Below are positions 16,673-25,634 of a stretch of 40,198 bases of DNA, piece by piece. A program made the translations under genes and the position numbers. Under the pieces are notes generated by a model. The model was given only the letters and a program-made list of their open reading frames with translations, was not told the DNA's origin and ran no database searches. The stretch comes from a virus: positions 1 to 40,198 of IMG/VR virus record IMGVR_UViG_3300025407_000056. The stretch is one strand, 5' to 3'. The stretch's first letter is position 1. The number at the start of each line of letters is the position of its first letter.

Positions 16673-17268
16673 TAAACTATATCTCCAATTACCGTAAATG
16701 TTGGTGTAGATCCTCCTACTAAACAAATTATTGTTGCAGAAGAATACTGCTGTCTTGTTACGGGAGAATTAGTTGTTTGTCCTGTTGAGGTCAATGTTAC
16801 ATTTGAAGCTCCCACTATAGTAACAGGTTGCGTGTTTTGTTGTTGAATATTTATAACTTGCCCTGCTGAAAATACAGAAACGGGAAGTGTTGCAGTTATA
16901 GCAGAAGATGAATTTGTAAATCCTACAAAGTTACCAGTGTCGCCTGAAGCAAAAGTATATGACGTTCCTGACTGTGTCGTTACCGATGCTGATGGAGGAA
17001 ATCCAGTTATTCCTTGTAGACCTTGCACCCCTTGTATACCCTGGGGGCTTTGTACGCCCTGAATTCCCTGTGGACCTTGCGGACCTTGTGGACCCTGCAA
17101 ACCCTGAGCTTGCTGATACCCATACCCTTGTAAGCCTTGAGCTCCTTGTGTGCCCTGAACAGTTCCCACTGAATCCCATGTTGTTCCAGTCCAAACCCAT
17201 GTTCTACCGTTATAATAGTAAGTAGTAACATTTGGTGTTAATCCAGTTGTAGGAAAGTTGATAGCCAT
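16672..17268 (-). CDS. Collagen-like tail fibre protein 1
   Basis: 198 residues. A short N-terminal domain ([20 protein letters not shown]) binds presumably to other tail parts. Residues 39-92 carry Gly-X-Gln collagen-type triplets ([15 protein letters not shown]) with one Gly-to-Ser interruption (VQSPQGIQ). A C-terminal beta domain of about 105 residues ends in TFTVIGDIV and is shared with the collagen-like genes at 18726 and 22921. Collagen triplets form trimeric rods in phage fibres, with the C-terminal domain acting as trimeriser. A -10 lies nine bases before ATG with an AGGAG between. Confidence 0.85.
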   Translation of the reverse strand: MAINFPTTGLTPNVTTYYYNGRTWVWTGTTWDSVGTVQGTQGAQGLQGYGYQQAQGLQGPQGPQGPQGIQGVQSPQGIQGVQGLQGITGFPPSASVTTQSGTSYTFASGDTGNFVGFTNSSSAITATLPVSVFSAGQVINIQQQNTQPVTIVGASNVTLTSTGQTTNSPVTRQQYSSATIICLVGGSTPTFTVIGDIV

Positions 17269-17277
17269 GATACTCCT

Positions 17278-17283
17278 ATTATA
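17278..17283 (-). promoter_or_regulatory. Promoter -10 of collagen-like gene 1
   Basis: Minus-strand TATAAT is followed by AGGAGTATC and ATG. The expected transcript would begin within two or three bases of the start codon, placing the AGGAG largely outside the message. It is therefore either near-leaderless or served by a promoter further upstream. Confidence 0.4.
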
Positions 17284-17326
17284 CTATGATTTTGCTTTAT
17301 TTAATATAAATGGTTTTGTCTAAAAA

Positions 17327-17926
17327 TCACTTATATTTATCTATTTGAGCTTGAATTTCTGTAGTAATCTGAACCCAACTATTTTCCCTAATGTCCCATA
17401 AATAGCTACTGCCGTCATTTGGCATGGGTGTTGTTGGCTCTGTTATTTCTATCCACTTATTGTTTATGGAATCATATGCATAATTTTTGCCATCTGCTGG
17501 TGGTTGATCAGAAACTAGTTCTGACGCCCCGTCAATTTCAACCCATTTTTCTTGAACTGGTGCCCAAATATAATTTTTACCATCATTTGGCTTTTCTATA
17601 GCAAGTTTCCATAAAAATGTTTCTTTATCAATTACATAAGGAAAATTTGAATCTGGTTTAGGAGGAATAAAAGCATCATTAACTTCATCATATGTATATC
17701 CAGGCCCTGCATAATTTTTTCTTATTGCTATACCCCCATCGGGTTTACCATCAGAGCCATAATGTATATTTCCTATTGTATTATATGAAGTTTGTAGCCA
17801 TTTACCATCTAAACCTAAAGACTTGATAAATGCTAAACCATCGCTTTCAGTTTTAGCGTCGTCATTGCTTACTACAATTACTTGTGTAACAACGTTATTA
17901 TTATCAATTTGTGCAAAATGTGCCAT
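17327..17926 (-). CDS. Tail-associated protein with three Trp-motif repeats
   Basis: 199 residues starting MAHFAQIDNNNVVTQVIVVS, an opening seen in widely spread uncharacterised phage proteins (T4-like and others). The second half holds three copies of a short motif spaced about 30 residues apart: GKNYIWAPVQEKWVEI, GKNYAYDSINNKWIEI and GSSYLWDIRENSWVQI, each preceded by a Pro-x-Asp/Ala-Asp-Gly turn. Such W-rich repeats may bind glycans or tail partners. Its ATG overlaps the stop of the glycine-rich gene upstream (TAATG). The function is unknown. Confidence 0.75.
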   Translation of the reverse strand: MAHFAQIDNNNVVTQVIVVSNDDAKTESDGLAFIKSLGLDGKWLQTSYNTIGNIHYGSDGKPDGGIAIRKNYAGPGYTYDEVNDAFIPPKPDSNFPYVIDKETFLWKLAIEKPNDGKNYIWAPVQEKWVEIDGASELVSDQPPADGKNYAYDSINNKWIEITEPTTPMPNDGSSYLWDIRENSWVQITTEIQAQIDKYK

Positions 17927-18726
17927 TAGAAAGTTATACTCCCTGAACTAGTAAATATATAATATCTTATACCATTTGAAACATTTGTGGTAAAAGAACC
18001 AGTAGCTGTTGAAGCTGGAGGAAAATTTGATGGATATGAAAAAACAATAATACCGCTAGATCCTGCAGTTCCAGGATTTCCTGGCAACCCGCCGCTTCCA
18101 GTATTTACTCCAGGCTGATTGGTATTCGGTTGACCACCTACACCCAAAGTTCCACCAACCGAAGGAATGCTTACTCCTGAACCCACACTTCCGCTTGTTG
18201 CACTCATATTATAAAACACTTGTGCAAGATAAGAAATTAAATTTCCGCTTCCATCATATGAATAGCTTGTATAAACTTGTGGTGCTTGTATAATACCTAC
18301 TTGTCCTAAATATGTAAATCCATTTTGTGTTGAATTTCCTCCTCCACCCGCATTTGAATTCGCATAGCCTGGGGTAGATGGAGCTGAGTTATTAATACCT
18401 GGATTTAAAGCTGGGTTAAAATATGTTGTTATCTGAGAAGTTGTATTTTGTGCGGTTGATGCAGCAGCTCCACCCGCTCCAACTGTAAAAGTTATTGTTT
18501 CTTTTTTTAAAACAGGTTGATTTAAAAACTGTGTATACCCTCCGCCGCCGCCACCGCCGCCTTGATATTGCCAATACTGATATTGTGTAAAAGAATAACC
18601 TATATATAAAAATGTAGAGGCAAAGTTTACATATTCATTTGCTCCACCACTACCTCCACCTAAAGCATATATATTTAAAGGTATTATTTTAGAAGCAGAA
18701 GCAAGAGATGATGCAAAACGAGCCAT
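17926..18726 (-). CDS. Glycine-rich tail adhesin 1
   Basis: About 266 residues from ATG 18726 ([14 protein letters not shown]), which overlaps the upstream TAA (TAATG); reading back to 18753 would run into the collagen-like gene. Contains poly-Gly stretches (YQGGGGGGGGYTQF, NAGGGGNST) and ends in a small strand-rich motif (NGIRYYIFTSSGSITF). Glycine-rich segments of this kind form polyglycine-II helix bundles in gp38-type phage adhesins and fibre tips. It is directly coupled to collagen-like gene 2, so it probably forms or caps that fibre's tip. Confidence 0.75.
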   Translation of the reverse strand: MARFASSLASASKIIPLNIYALGGGSGGANEYVNFASTFLYIGYSFTQYQYWQYQGGGGGGGGYTQFLNQPVLKKETITFTVGAGGAAASTAQNTTSQITTYFNPALNPGINNSAPSTPGYANSNAGGGGNSTQNGFTYLGQVGIIQAPQVYTSYSYDGSGNLISYLAQVFYNMSATSGSVGSGVSIPSVGGTLGVGGQPNTNQPGVNTGSGGLPGNPGTAGSSGIIVFSYPSNFPPASTATGSFTTNVSNGIRYYIFTSSGSITF

Positions 18727-20441
18727 TATGCAATATCCCCAGATATCCACCAAGTGTCTGTAGCTATTTTGACGGCGGTAGCACCTGAGTATTGCGTTCT
18801 TAATAATGGAGCTGCTGGAGTAGTTGAAACAGAAGTTATAGTTGTTGTCCCTGGTGTTACTGCAGTAAAAGTTGTTTGTCCTGTGCCTAACTGAACTACT
18901 GTTAATGAAGTACCTACAGGATAAGGAACTGAAGCATTAGTTGGAATTAATACGTTATTTGCAGAACTATTATTTGTTGTAATAACAGATGCAGCATCAG
19001 AAAGAACGGTTGTATAAGAAACAGTTGATCCTGAATTTTCTGAATTTATTGAATATGTAATTACTGGTGCGGTTAATGTTAAACCTGCAATAGTAGAAAT
19101 TTTTTGTCCTGAAGGAATATCGGTTGTGCCTAAAGTTGGTGTTGAATATGAAACACCTGTGTTACCTTGAGTTCCTTGTGCGCCCTGTAATCCCTGAATT
19201 CCTTGTCCCGCATATGCCCCATTAAGACCTTGCAGCCCCTGAAAACCTTGACTTCCTTGCAGACCTTGGAAACCTTGTAATCCCTGTAAGCCTTGTAGAC
19301 CAGATTGATTATTATAAGATTCAAACCATTCTGTTCCGTCCCAAATATAAGTTTTACCTGTATTAGAATTAACCCATCCTTCCCCAATAATTGGAGAATT
19401 TGGGGCAGATGAAGATATTACATAGCTTGCAGCTATACCTTGAATGCCCTGTAATCCTTGTGGCCCTTGCAGACCTTGTGAGCCTTGTGCCCCTTGTAAT
19501 CCCTGTGGACTTTGTAATCCCTGTGTGCCCTGTAATCCTTGTGGCCCTTGCAGACCTTGTGAGCCTTGTTGCCCCTGCAAACCTTGTATTCCCTGTAAAC
19601 CCTGAGTTCCCTGAATTGCAACACCATTTGACTTAGCCCAATTTATTGGGTCTACGCCAACAACAATATTTTCATCATGTGTACCTGAACCTTCTTGTGC
19701 AACCATAATCCATGTTGTATCAAGATTTGATCCTGCAGTTCCGCCATATACAGCTAAAAATACACCTGCTTGAATTTGTGTTGCACTTGCAAAACCATCA
19801 AAATCTGTTGCACGAGTTAATTTCCAATAGTGTGTTGAATCACCTTGTGACAATGTATAAACACCATTTTGTTTTGGATCAACTTGATCTTTAACAAGAA
19901 TTCTATCGCCAGCATCTGCTACAACTGGTGTATATCCATCAATTGTTAATGCACCATATGTTGTTGCTGTAAGAGTGGCACCTTTTCCGTACCCGCCGTC
20001 TGCACCTAAAGTTGTTCCTGCTGCATAAACTGGTGAGTTTGGAAGAGCTCCTGTTGTTGCAGCTTCTACTCCATTAATTGCAATAGATGGACCTGCTGGG
20101 CCTATTATTCCTTGTATACCCTGTATACCCTGCAAACCCTGTGGGCTTTGTATACCTTGGGTTCCTTGAACGCCCTGGTTTCCTTGATTTCCCTGAAGCC
20201 CCTGTTGTCCTTGTAAACCTTGAGACCCTTGTGCCCCTTGTAATCCCTGTGGACTTTGTAATCCCTGTGTGCCCTGTAATCCTTGTGGGCCTTGTAAACC
20301 TTGTGTTCCTTGTGGTCCTGGATGAACATCAACATATGCACCAATATCTTCAGCCAATGCCTGAATATCCCTAGGTACATTTGGTGTATCTGTAAGGGAT
20401 GGATATCTGAACAAATGCGGAGATTCAGTATATTGTGTCAT
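18726..20441 (-). CDS. Collagen-like tail fibre protein 2 (long)
   Basis: 571 residues. Residues 1-40 are a short attachment domain ([20 protein letters not shown]). Three collagen-type Gly-X-Gln rods occupy about residues 42-119, 275-334 and 380-430. They flank a globular domain (about 125-270, [20 protein letters not shown], a module common in phage fibres). The last 140 residues form a beta-domain related to those of the genes at 16672 and 22921. The X positions are mostly Leu, Thr, Ser, Ile; Lys is absent from the rods. Three rods carry or imply stable trimers of large length. Ends coupled to a Gly-rich adhesin. Confidence 0.88.
   Translation of the reverse strand: MTQYTESPHLFRYPSLTDTPNVPRDIQALAEDIGAYVDVHPGPQGTQGLQGPQGLQGTQGLQSPQGLQGAQGSQGLQGQQGLQGNQGNQGVQGTQGIQSPQGLQGIQGIQGIIGPAGPSIAINGVEAATTGALPNSPVYAAGTTLGADGGYGKGATLTATTYGALTIDGYTPVVADAGDRILVKDQVDPKQNGVYTLSQGDSTHYWKLTRATDFDGFASATQIQAGVFLAVYGGTAGSNLDTTWIMVAQEGSGTHDENIVVGVDPINWAKSNGVAIQGTQGLQGIQGLQGQQGSQGLQGPQGLQGTQGLQSPQGLQGAQGSQGLQGPQGLQGIQGIAASYVISSSAPNSPIIGEGWVNSNTGKTYIWDGTEWFESYNNQSGLQGLQGLQGFQGLQGSQGFQGLQGLNGAYAGQGIQGLQGAQGTQGNTGVSYSTPTLGTTDIPSGQKISTIAGLTLTAPVITYSINSENSGSTVSYTTVLSDAASVITTNNSSANNVLIPTNASVPYPVGTSLTVVQLGTGQTTFTAVTPGTTTITSVSTTPAAPLLRTQYSGATAVKIATDTWWISGDIA
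19438..19617 (-). repeat. Collagen triplet block 2 in fibre gene 2
   Basis: Twenty consecutive Gly-X-Gln-type triplets with one Ser replacing Gly (LQSPQG). Bases 19483-19544 are identical to 20227-20288 in block 1, a 62-bp perfect direct repeat that points to recent duplication or gene conversion. Confidence 0.85.
20085..20318 (-). repeat. Collagen triplet block 1 in fibre gene 2
   Basis: Twenty-six triplets, two of them with Ser replacing Gly (triplets 8 and 20, both in the context QSPQG). It shares a 62-bp identical segment with block 2. Confidence 0.85.
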
Positions 20442-20449
20442 ATGCTATA

Positions 20450-20458
20450 AGTATACCA
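20450..20458 (-). promoter_or_regulatory. Leaderless promoter of collagen-like gene 2
   Basis: Minus strand reads TGG TATACT (extended -10), eight bases (TATAGCAT), then ATG. No ribosome binding site is present, consistent with a leaderless or 1-2 base leader transcript. Confidence 0.6.
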
Positions 20459-20483
20459 AATTAGCGGAAAAATGCTAATATTT

Positions 20484-21038
20484 TTAAACAGGAATAGACA
20501 GGTTATGTTCTACGGCTTTGCGATATTGTTCTGATATATCTTGTGTCAAAAGGGATTTAAAGGTCTCTATTGACTCCTCCCGCCGTCCTACGTACCATCC
20601 AGCGACAGCCTTCTCGAACTCTAGGCAATACTTTCCTAAATACTCTACATCTAATGGAAGTTTATTTAATCTGCCACCAGAAAAAACTAGACCAATTTCT
20701 GACATAGTGTAACACTCTTGCCACTTCTGAGTTCTTTCATAATATCTAGCCAACAAGAAATATGCTTCTGGTCTTTGTGGATTATAGGCTATTGCTTTCT
20801 CCAATAAATTTCTGACAGTATGTGTTCTATTTTGTTGACCATCAAAACAAATTGAAGATCTGATTAAAGACGCATATACATGTTCTGGATGAGTGTCATA
20901 CCCATATTCTGCAGTTCTTAAATAGAAAGAAATTGCAGCAGCTGTCTGACCAATCTTTTCATATTCATTTGCAATCAATGTATTAAGAACTGGATCAAAT
21001 GAATTACTTGATAATTTAGTTATAAGTTCATTAAGCAT
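20484..21038 (-). CDS. Tetratricopeptide-repeat protein
   Basis: 184 residues starting MLNELITKLSSNSFDPV, overlapping the upstream gene's stop by 8 bases, with GATGAGG upstream. It is entirely helical, with TPR-type helix pairs (LIANEYEKIGQTAAAISFYL; PEAYFLLARYYERTQKWQEC; AVAGWYVGRREESIETFKSL). TPR units of this type are often fused or linked to glycosyltransferases acting on glycopeptides. Together with the overlapping beta-propeller gene, this suggests the two proteins work together, perhaps in glycan transfer or recognition. The specific partner is unknown. Confidence 0.75.
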   Translation of the reverse strand: MLNELITKLSSNSFDPVLNTLIANEYEKIGQTAAAISFYLRTAEYGYDTHPEHVYASLIRSSICFDGQQNRTHTVRNLLEKAIAYNPQRPEAYFLLARYYERTQKWQECYTMSEIGLVFSGGRLNKLPLDVEYLGKYCLEFEKAVAGWYVGRREESIETFKSLLTQDISEQYRKAVEHNLSIPV

Positions 21039-22026
21039 TTATTGCCTCATCAATCAATTCATTAACTAAATTTGCGGGGACATTAAGAATAAATGCTGCA
21101 TTATCAACAAATCCAAATGTTAATAATAAGTCACCATTATATATGGCAGCACCAGAACAGAATTCAATCTGCCCGTCCAAAAATGACCAAACTTCTGGAG
21201 ACATGCCAATCAGTGTAAAGTTATCATCCCAGACACATAATCTATGGCGGTATGTTCCATTTTTCTGACCTAGATAATTTTTAAATAACACTACTTCGTG
21301 AGTTATGGCTATATAGTAATTATTCCATCTAATTACTTGAGACCCGCCTCTTTGATCAAAGTTATCAAATCTACTTGTATTTAAAGATATTTGAGATGAG
21401 GCATTAACACCTTCATATGCTTGAACAACTTCTGTAGGATTAGTCCATTTAATATATTGATAATCTTTGTCAAGAATTGGCATCCAGTTCTTTTCACAAT
21501 ATGATGTTTCATCAATTGGGGCGGGAATTCTTACACGAGATACTTCTTTACAAGTCCAATTATCCTTATCAATATTTAATTCTGATAATTCCGTTCTACC
21601 TTGACCATTAGTAGTAGTATCTCTTCTGACTCCCGTCGCATAATACTTATTATTCCATTTTACTAGACGGGCATCTTCTAATCCAACAAATTCCCATATT
21701 GGTTCATGTAGATTTAACATCTCAATTTGACAATAGTTAATTATATTAAGATCTGAGTCCAAACGGCATAGGTAATTTGTTGTTCTAAGATGTTGGTCTT
21801 GTTCTGGATGTAAATAGCTTAATGGACCCCATATGCTTGGAAATCTTTGATCATTTTCAGCATGATATAGGGTATAGTTTATATGACGTAATATGCAAAG
21901 TAAATCACCATTATCATCTATAAATATAGATGGATTCATTAAACCAGTCCCGTCAGTTATTTCGGGCGGGATTATTAATGGCAATAACTTACCACCGTTT
22001 GAAACGGATCTTTCTACAAGATTCAT
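21031..22026 (-). CDS. Beta-propeller protein, GH130-like
   Basis: 331 residues starting MNLVERSVSNGGKL. The repeated strand pattern with motifs LMNPSIFIDDNGDLLCI, GLEDARLVKWNNKYYATG, EKNWMPI and GGSQVIRWNNYYIAI resembles five-bladed propellers of the GH130/GH43 type. In that fold such acidic motifs (EDAR) sit in the sugar-binding centre. Similar proteins are found in surface-glycan gene clusters and in some phage genomes. It may phosphorolyse, hydrolyse or merely bind a mannoside or other sugar. It forms an overlapping pair with the TPR gene and has a leaderless-type start. The exact activity cannot be read from sequence. Confidence 0.65.
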   Translation of the reverse strand: MNLVERSVSNGGKLLPLIIPPEITDGTGLMNPSIFIDDNGDLLCILRHINYTLYHAENDQRFPSIWGPLSYLHPEQDQHLRTTNYLCRLDSDLNIINYCQIEMLNLHEPIWEFVGLEDARLVKWNNKYYATGVRRDTTTNGQGRTELSELNIDKDNWTCKEVSRVRIPAPIDETSYCEKNWMPILDKDYQYIKWTNPTEVVQAYEGVNASSQISLNTSRFDNFDQRGGSQVIRWNNYYIAITHEVVLFKNYLGQKNGTYRHRLCVWDDNFTLIGMSPEVWSFLDGQIEFCSGAAIYNGDLLLTFGFVDNAAFILNVPANLVNELIDEAINA

Positions 22027-22032
22027 TTATTG

Positions 22033-22038
22033 AGTATA
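22033..22038 (-). promoter_or_regulatory. Leaderless promoter of propeller/TPR pair
   Basis: Minus-strand TATACT is followed by six bases (CAATAA) and ATG. A transcription start seven bases after the -10 would be the A of ATG. Confidence 0.55.
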
Positions 22039-22066
22039 TCCTATCTAGTATGCTTTTGTAAAGTTA

Positions 22067-22912
22067 TTATCCGCCTACCGCAGATTTTAAATATCTAATT
22101 ACTATTGCTCCAGAGTGACCGCTGTTGCCAATTGAGCCGCCTTGTCCTCCACCACCAGTGTTTGATAATCCATTACCATATCCATTTGTGCCAATTTTTC
22201 CACCACTAGCTGGAGTTCTTCCGCCGCCGCCTCCGCCTAAATAATAAACTCCACTTACGTTTTGACCAATCCCCACAATTTGGCAAATACTTGAATAAGA
22301 AGAAGTTCCACTTCCTCCATTTCCTGCTGTTCCTGAGCCACCATTTGTGCCTGTTGTGCTCATTCCGCCGCCTCCGCCGCCGCCACGTAAATTAACATTT
22401 GTAGATTTAAATCCTGATCCGCCAGAATTTCCACCTCCGCTGCCTGGAGATCCACCAGGGTTTGTTCCTGAGCCAGAACCTCCAAAACCACCAGCTCCAG
22501 ATCCTGCAGGTGAACCTCCTGAACCGCCTGAACCCGAGCCACCGTTGCCTGCAGAAATTATTGTACTATTTGAACTATTATTTACAATAGATGAAGAATC
22601 AGACCCACCAACACTTATACTATAAGTATCTGATGGCATTGCTACAGTTGAATAAACTACTCCGCCGCCGCCTCCGCCTCCTCCAGAAGCGTTGTTATAA
22701 CCACTACCGCCACCGCCTACAGTTAATATATCAGCAGTTAATGATCCTCCAGATACTGTAAAAGTGTCTGCTCCAGTATTTTTATAAGCAGCATAATAAT
22801 ATGTGCTATCAGAATAAACTGATGCACTTCCTGTATTAACTGTTATTGAACTTCCGCCGCCTGAAGAATGACCCAAGTTAGCTGATTGAATTATCCCTAA
22901 TGGTATTTGCAT
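22067..22912 (-). CDS. Glycine-rich tail adhesin 2
   Basis: 281 residues starting MQIPLGIIQSANLGHSSGGG after an AGGAATTTAA region. The N-terminal third is strand-rich; from residue 68 on there are long poly-Gly/Ser tracts (SGGGGGGGGVVYS, GGSGSGGSGGSPAGSGAGG), ending in SGHSGAIVIRYLKSAVGG. The pattern matches polyglycine-II sandwich adhesins that form the tip of some phage fibres and determine host range. It lies eight bases after collagen-like gene 3, repeating the collagen-plus-Gly-rich pairing seen at 17.9-20.4 kb. The G+C-rich Gly codons stand out locally. Confidence 0.78.
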   Translation of the reverse strand: MQIPLGIIQSANLGHSSGGGSSITVNTGSASVYSDSTYYYAAYKNTGADTFTVSGGSLTADILTVGGGGSGYNNASGGGGGGGGVVYSTVAMPSDTYSISVGGSDSSSIVNNSSNSTIISAGNGGSGSGGSGGSPAGSGAGGFGGSGSGTNPGGSPGSGGGNSGGSGFKSTNVNLRGGGGGGGMSTTGTNGGSGTAGNGGSGTSSYSSICQIVGIGQNVSGVYYLGGGGGGRTPASGGKIGTNGYGNGLSNTGGGGQGGSIGNSGHSGAIVIRYLKSAVGG

Positions 22913-22920
22913 TTAAATTC

Positions 22921-23511
22921 CTATGCTATAAAACCAATTACGGTAAATGTATTTGTTCCTGTACATATTACTGAACAAGCAGCATATTGTGCACCTGTTT
23001 TTGGGGATGATGCTGTTGCACCTGTAGATGTAATTGTAACTCCACTAGCTCCAGAAATTGTTACTTGTCCCGCCCCGATTTGCTGAACATTAAACCAGTC
23101 ACCCGTGCTGAATGTAGATGCGGGTACTGTGACGTTTGTTCCTCCTGATGCATTAACAGTAATGATCTTATACAAATCACTTGATTGTGCAGTATAGCTT
23201 GCTGTTTGTGCATTGAATGAATATGAGTTTGAAGCTGATGATCCTGCAGTACCCTGTGAACCCTGAATTGCTTGTCCTTGCAATCCTTGTATTCCTTGAA
23301 CGCCTTGTGTGCCAGTTCCTGTGGATCCTTGAGAACCTGTCGCACCCTGTGAACCCGTAGACCCTTGTAGCCCTTGTAATCCTTGTGCACCTGCTGGGCC
23401 TTGAACGGCGGCGGTAGTCTGTTGTGTCCCATCAGCAAACATAATGCCATTATCAAACTTGGCAATACCCTTGTCTTCTAGACTATTTACTTCAAATATT
23501 TGCTCGGACAT
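22921..23511 (-). CDS. Collagen-like tail fibre protein 3
   Basis: 196 residues starting MSEQIFEVNSLEDKGIAKFD, an N-terminal stretch that resembles attachment segments of other phage fibre proteins. Collagen triplets run from about residue 38 to 92 ([19 protein letters not shown]), here rich in Ser and Thr. The 105-residue C-terminal beta domain ends in TFTVIGFIA and is clearly paralogous to that of the gene at 16672 (shared VTISGAS/VTITSTG, SPKTGAQY, ICTGTNTF). A TATAAT lies about 20 bases before ATG and a GAGGTG ribosome binding site is present, so this gene has a leader, unlike the other two. Confidence 0.85.
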   Translation of the reverse strand: MSEQIFEVNSLEDKGIAKFDNGIMFADGTQQTTAAVQGPAGAQGLQGLQGSTGSQGATGSQGSTGTGTQGVQGIQGLQGQAIQGSQGTAGSSASNSYSFNAQTASYTAQSSDLYKIITVNASGGTNVTVPASTFSTGDWFNVQQIGAGQVTISGASGVTITSTGATASSPKTGAQYAACSVICTGTNTFTVIGFIA

Positions 23512-23536
23512 ATAACACCTCAGATCCTATTATAGC

Positions 23537-23872
23537 TTAATTTCGTCCATAATCATCATCTAAACGCTCTATATCATCTTCACCAAAATATGTGCCAGAC
23601 TGTACTTCTATGAATTCTACAGGGTTATTTAGTGCACCTATTCTGTGCAATTCCCCCGCCTTTATGTCTACGGAGTCACCTGGCATCAATGATCTTGTAT
23701 ACCCGTCTATTGTAACCGAGGCGGGACCTGAAACAATAAACCAGTGCTCAGAACGATATTGATGTTTTTGATAAGATAATCTATTATAAGGTTCTATGTA
23801 AATGTATTTAACTTTATGATTGTCCGATTCTTTTAAAGTTTCATAGAAACCCCAGGGTCTTGTTTCTTTCAT
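23537..23872 (-). CDS. Cupin protein, mannose-6-phosphate isomerase type II-like
   Basis: 111 residues, a single cupin barrel. Motifs KHQYRSEHWFIVSG, VTIDG, LMPGDSVDI and GELHRIGAL match the C-terminal isomerase domain of ManC-type enzymes; the His and Glu residues in the first and last motifs would bind the metal. It may interconvert fructose-6-P and mannose-6-P to supply a mannose-type sugar, or act as a related sugar-nucleotide epimerase. One base separates it from the upstream dehydratase gene, so the two are coupled. Also known as an auxiliary gene in cyanophages and other environmental phages. Confidence 0.8.
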   Translation of the reverse strand: MKETRPWGFYETLKESDNHKVKYIYIEPYNRLSYQKHQYRSEHWFIVSGPASVTIDGYTRSLMPGDSVDIKAGELHRIGALNNPVEFIEVQSGTYFGEDDIERLDDDYGRN

Positions 23873-23873
23873 C

Positions 23874-24881
23874 TTATATTTCTGTCCATTCTGGATTATT
23901 AATTGTCCACTCTATTGTTTTTTGAAGAGAATCTTCAAATTTTACAGGCAACTTCCAGCCCAAATCTTTCATTTTTGTTCCATCAAGTGCATACCTTAAA
24001 TCATGACCTGGCCTATACGAATTAACATCAACAATTTCATAATTTAATTTTTTACCCATCATGTCAGCAATAATTTGTGCAAGTTCTAGATTGCTTATTT
24101 CTTTTTCTCCAACTATATTAAATTTTTCTGGATGAGAAACTTCACCAAATTTAGGAAAATTTTGATTTAAAACAAATAAAAGACCATCAGCTTTATTTCT
24201 TGCATGTAAATAAAACCTGCTTCCGACTTCTCCATCCTTTGATCCATGAATTGTAACAACATCATTTTCATAAACCTTTTTTATAATCATAGGAACAAAC
24301 TTTTCTGGATCCTGCATTTCTCCAAAAATATTCATAGTATTTGTTATTGCTACTGGTACACCATAAGTTCTCCAATAAGAATAAGCTATGCTTTCTTGAG
24401 ATGCCTTGCTTGCACTGTAAGGGTTACTTGGAAAATGACTTTCCCATTCTACATGTTTATGTCCATCGGGAGTTGGGCCATAAACCTCGTCCGTTGATAT
24501 ATGTAAGAATTTTTCTGGCTCTGCTATTCTTGCCCAATCTAAAAGATTACACATCAAAGAAACATTATTTAATATAAAAGGTGTTGGCAAATCTATGCTT
24601 CTATTAACATGAGATTCGCTTGCAATATTTATAACATAATCAATCTTCCCAAATTCCATCGAAGTTATTTTTGATATAGGTGAAGATAAATCACATTTAA
24701 TTACTTTTACTCTTTCAGAAGAACCACTTACTTGATCCAATACTAGCCTAACTCTATCTGAGAGCCCTTTATGAGTAAAAGAAACGGGGCATATAATAAA
24801 CCAATCTGTATTTACCAATATATGTTTTAATACATGGCTTCCTACAAATCCAGAAGCACCCGTAAGTAAAACTCTTTTCAT
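23874..24881 (-). CDS. NAD-dependent nucleotide-sugar dehydratase/epimerase (RmlB-like)
   Basis: 335 residues of the extended SDR family. The Rossmann motif TGASGFVGSHV is at residues 7-17. The catalytic STDEVYGP and YSASKAS (Tyr-x-x-x-Lys) follow near 120 and 153, and ITNTMNIFG and RFYLHARNKADG are typical of dTDP- or GDP-sugar 4,6-dehydratases. It probably makes a 4-keto-6-deoxy sugar nucleotide or a close relative for the adjacent transferases. AAGGGG precedes the start. The gene is AT-rich even for this genome and contains no GGCGGG copy, fitting later acquisition with the glycosyltransferases. Confidence 0.88.
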   Translation of the reverse strand: MKRVLLTGASGFVGSHVLKHILVNTDWFIICPVSFTHKGLSDRVRLVLDQVSGSSERVKVIKCDLSSPISKITSMEFGKIDYVINIASESHVNRSIDLPTPFILNNVSLMCNLLDWARIAEPEKFLHISTDEVYGPTPDGHKHVEWESHFPSNPYSASKASQESIAYSYWRTYGVPVAITNTMNIFGEMQDPEKFVPMIIKKVYENDVVTIHGSKDGEVGSRFYLHARNKADGLLFVLNQNFPKFGEVSHPEKFNIVGEKEISNLELAQIIADMMGKKLNYEIVDVNSYRPGHDLRYALDGTKMKDLGWKLPVKFEDSLQKTIEWTINNPEWTEI

Positions 24882-24890
24882 TATTTCCCC

Positions 24891-25634
24891 TTATTCTTTA
24901 AAAAGATCATTTAGATCAATTATATCGTACTTCGACCAATATTCATTAAAATCATTTATTGACTTTTCTATTTGCCTATAAAACTCGTTTGTTTCTTGAA
25001 TTGATGATTTTGAATAAATAAATGAAAAGATTGGCAAGCTATAAGTCTTGCATAAAGAATATACAAGCTCATCAGCTACTGGTGTTGTTATTATATTCCC
25101 ACCCCTATAATCAACTATATTCCTTGAAGGATAATTATCAAGAAAAATTTTATCTTCTTTTATATAAGAATCAATTATTGATTTAGCATACTTTTTATTT
25201 ATAATATAAGAAGCAGTAGAAAAATCCCAAAATTCTCTTTCGTGTAACTTAAAGTTTATTGATAAATCTTCTCTTGTCAAAACTGTAGTTTGTAAGCAAT
25301 ATAGATCTGGGTTAAAAAAAATTAAAGTTTCAAAAAAATTAAAATTTATTTTTTTTAAATTAGACAAATTAATATCATCTTCGCAAATAAAAGCATATTC
25401 GTAATCAGAGTTATAAAATTCTTCCATTGCTTTAATATGTGAAGCTGTACAGCCAAAATTAGGATTATCTAAAATATGAGGTAAATAATTTTCTTGATGT
25501 CCATTTATACCAGAAACTCTAATAAACTTATCTATATTATTTTCCTTAAAGTGATTTTCAACATATTCTTTTCTGTCTGTTCTTTCATCTAAATTTATAT
25601 AGTATACTGGTAAATTTTTAAAAAAAATACTCAT
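24891..25634 (-). CDS. Glycosyltransferase family 25-like protein 1
   Basis: 247 residues. N-terminal VYYINLDERTDRKEYVE is the hallmark of GT25; GCTASHIKAMEEF and the acidic ICEDDIN (DxD-like) follow. GT25 members transfer galactose or glucose to lipopolysaccharide or, in animals and giant viruses, to collagen. ATG overlaps the stop of the next GT25 gene (ATGA). It stands upstream of the collagen-like fibre genes in the same transcription direction, so fibre decoration is an attractive hypothesis. Alternative: modification of the host envelope. Very AT-rich. Confidence 0.8.
   Translation of the reverse strand: MSIFFKNLPVYYINLDERTDRKEYVENHFKENNIDKFIRVSGINGHQENYLPHILDNPNFGCTASHIKAMEEFYNSDYEYAFICEDDINLSNLKKINFNFFETLIFFNPDLYCLQTTVLTREDLSINFKLHEREFWDFSTASYIINKKYAKSIIDSYIKEDKIFLDNYPSRNIVDYRGGNIITTPVADELVYSLCKTYSLPIFSFIYSKSSIQETNEFYRQIEKSINDFNEYWSKYDIIDLNDLFKE

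Noticed and set aside
19159-20330. Plus-strand open frames with many Leu/Val/Pro in the collagen and glycine-rich regions
   Set aside because: They are antisense shadows of Gly-X-Gln and poly-Gly codons, lack ribosome binding sites and have no sensible domain content.
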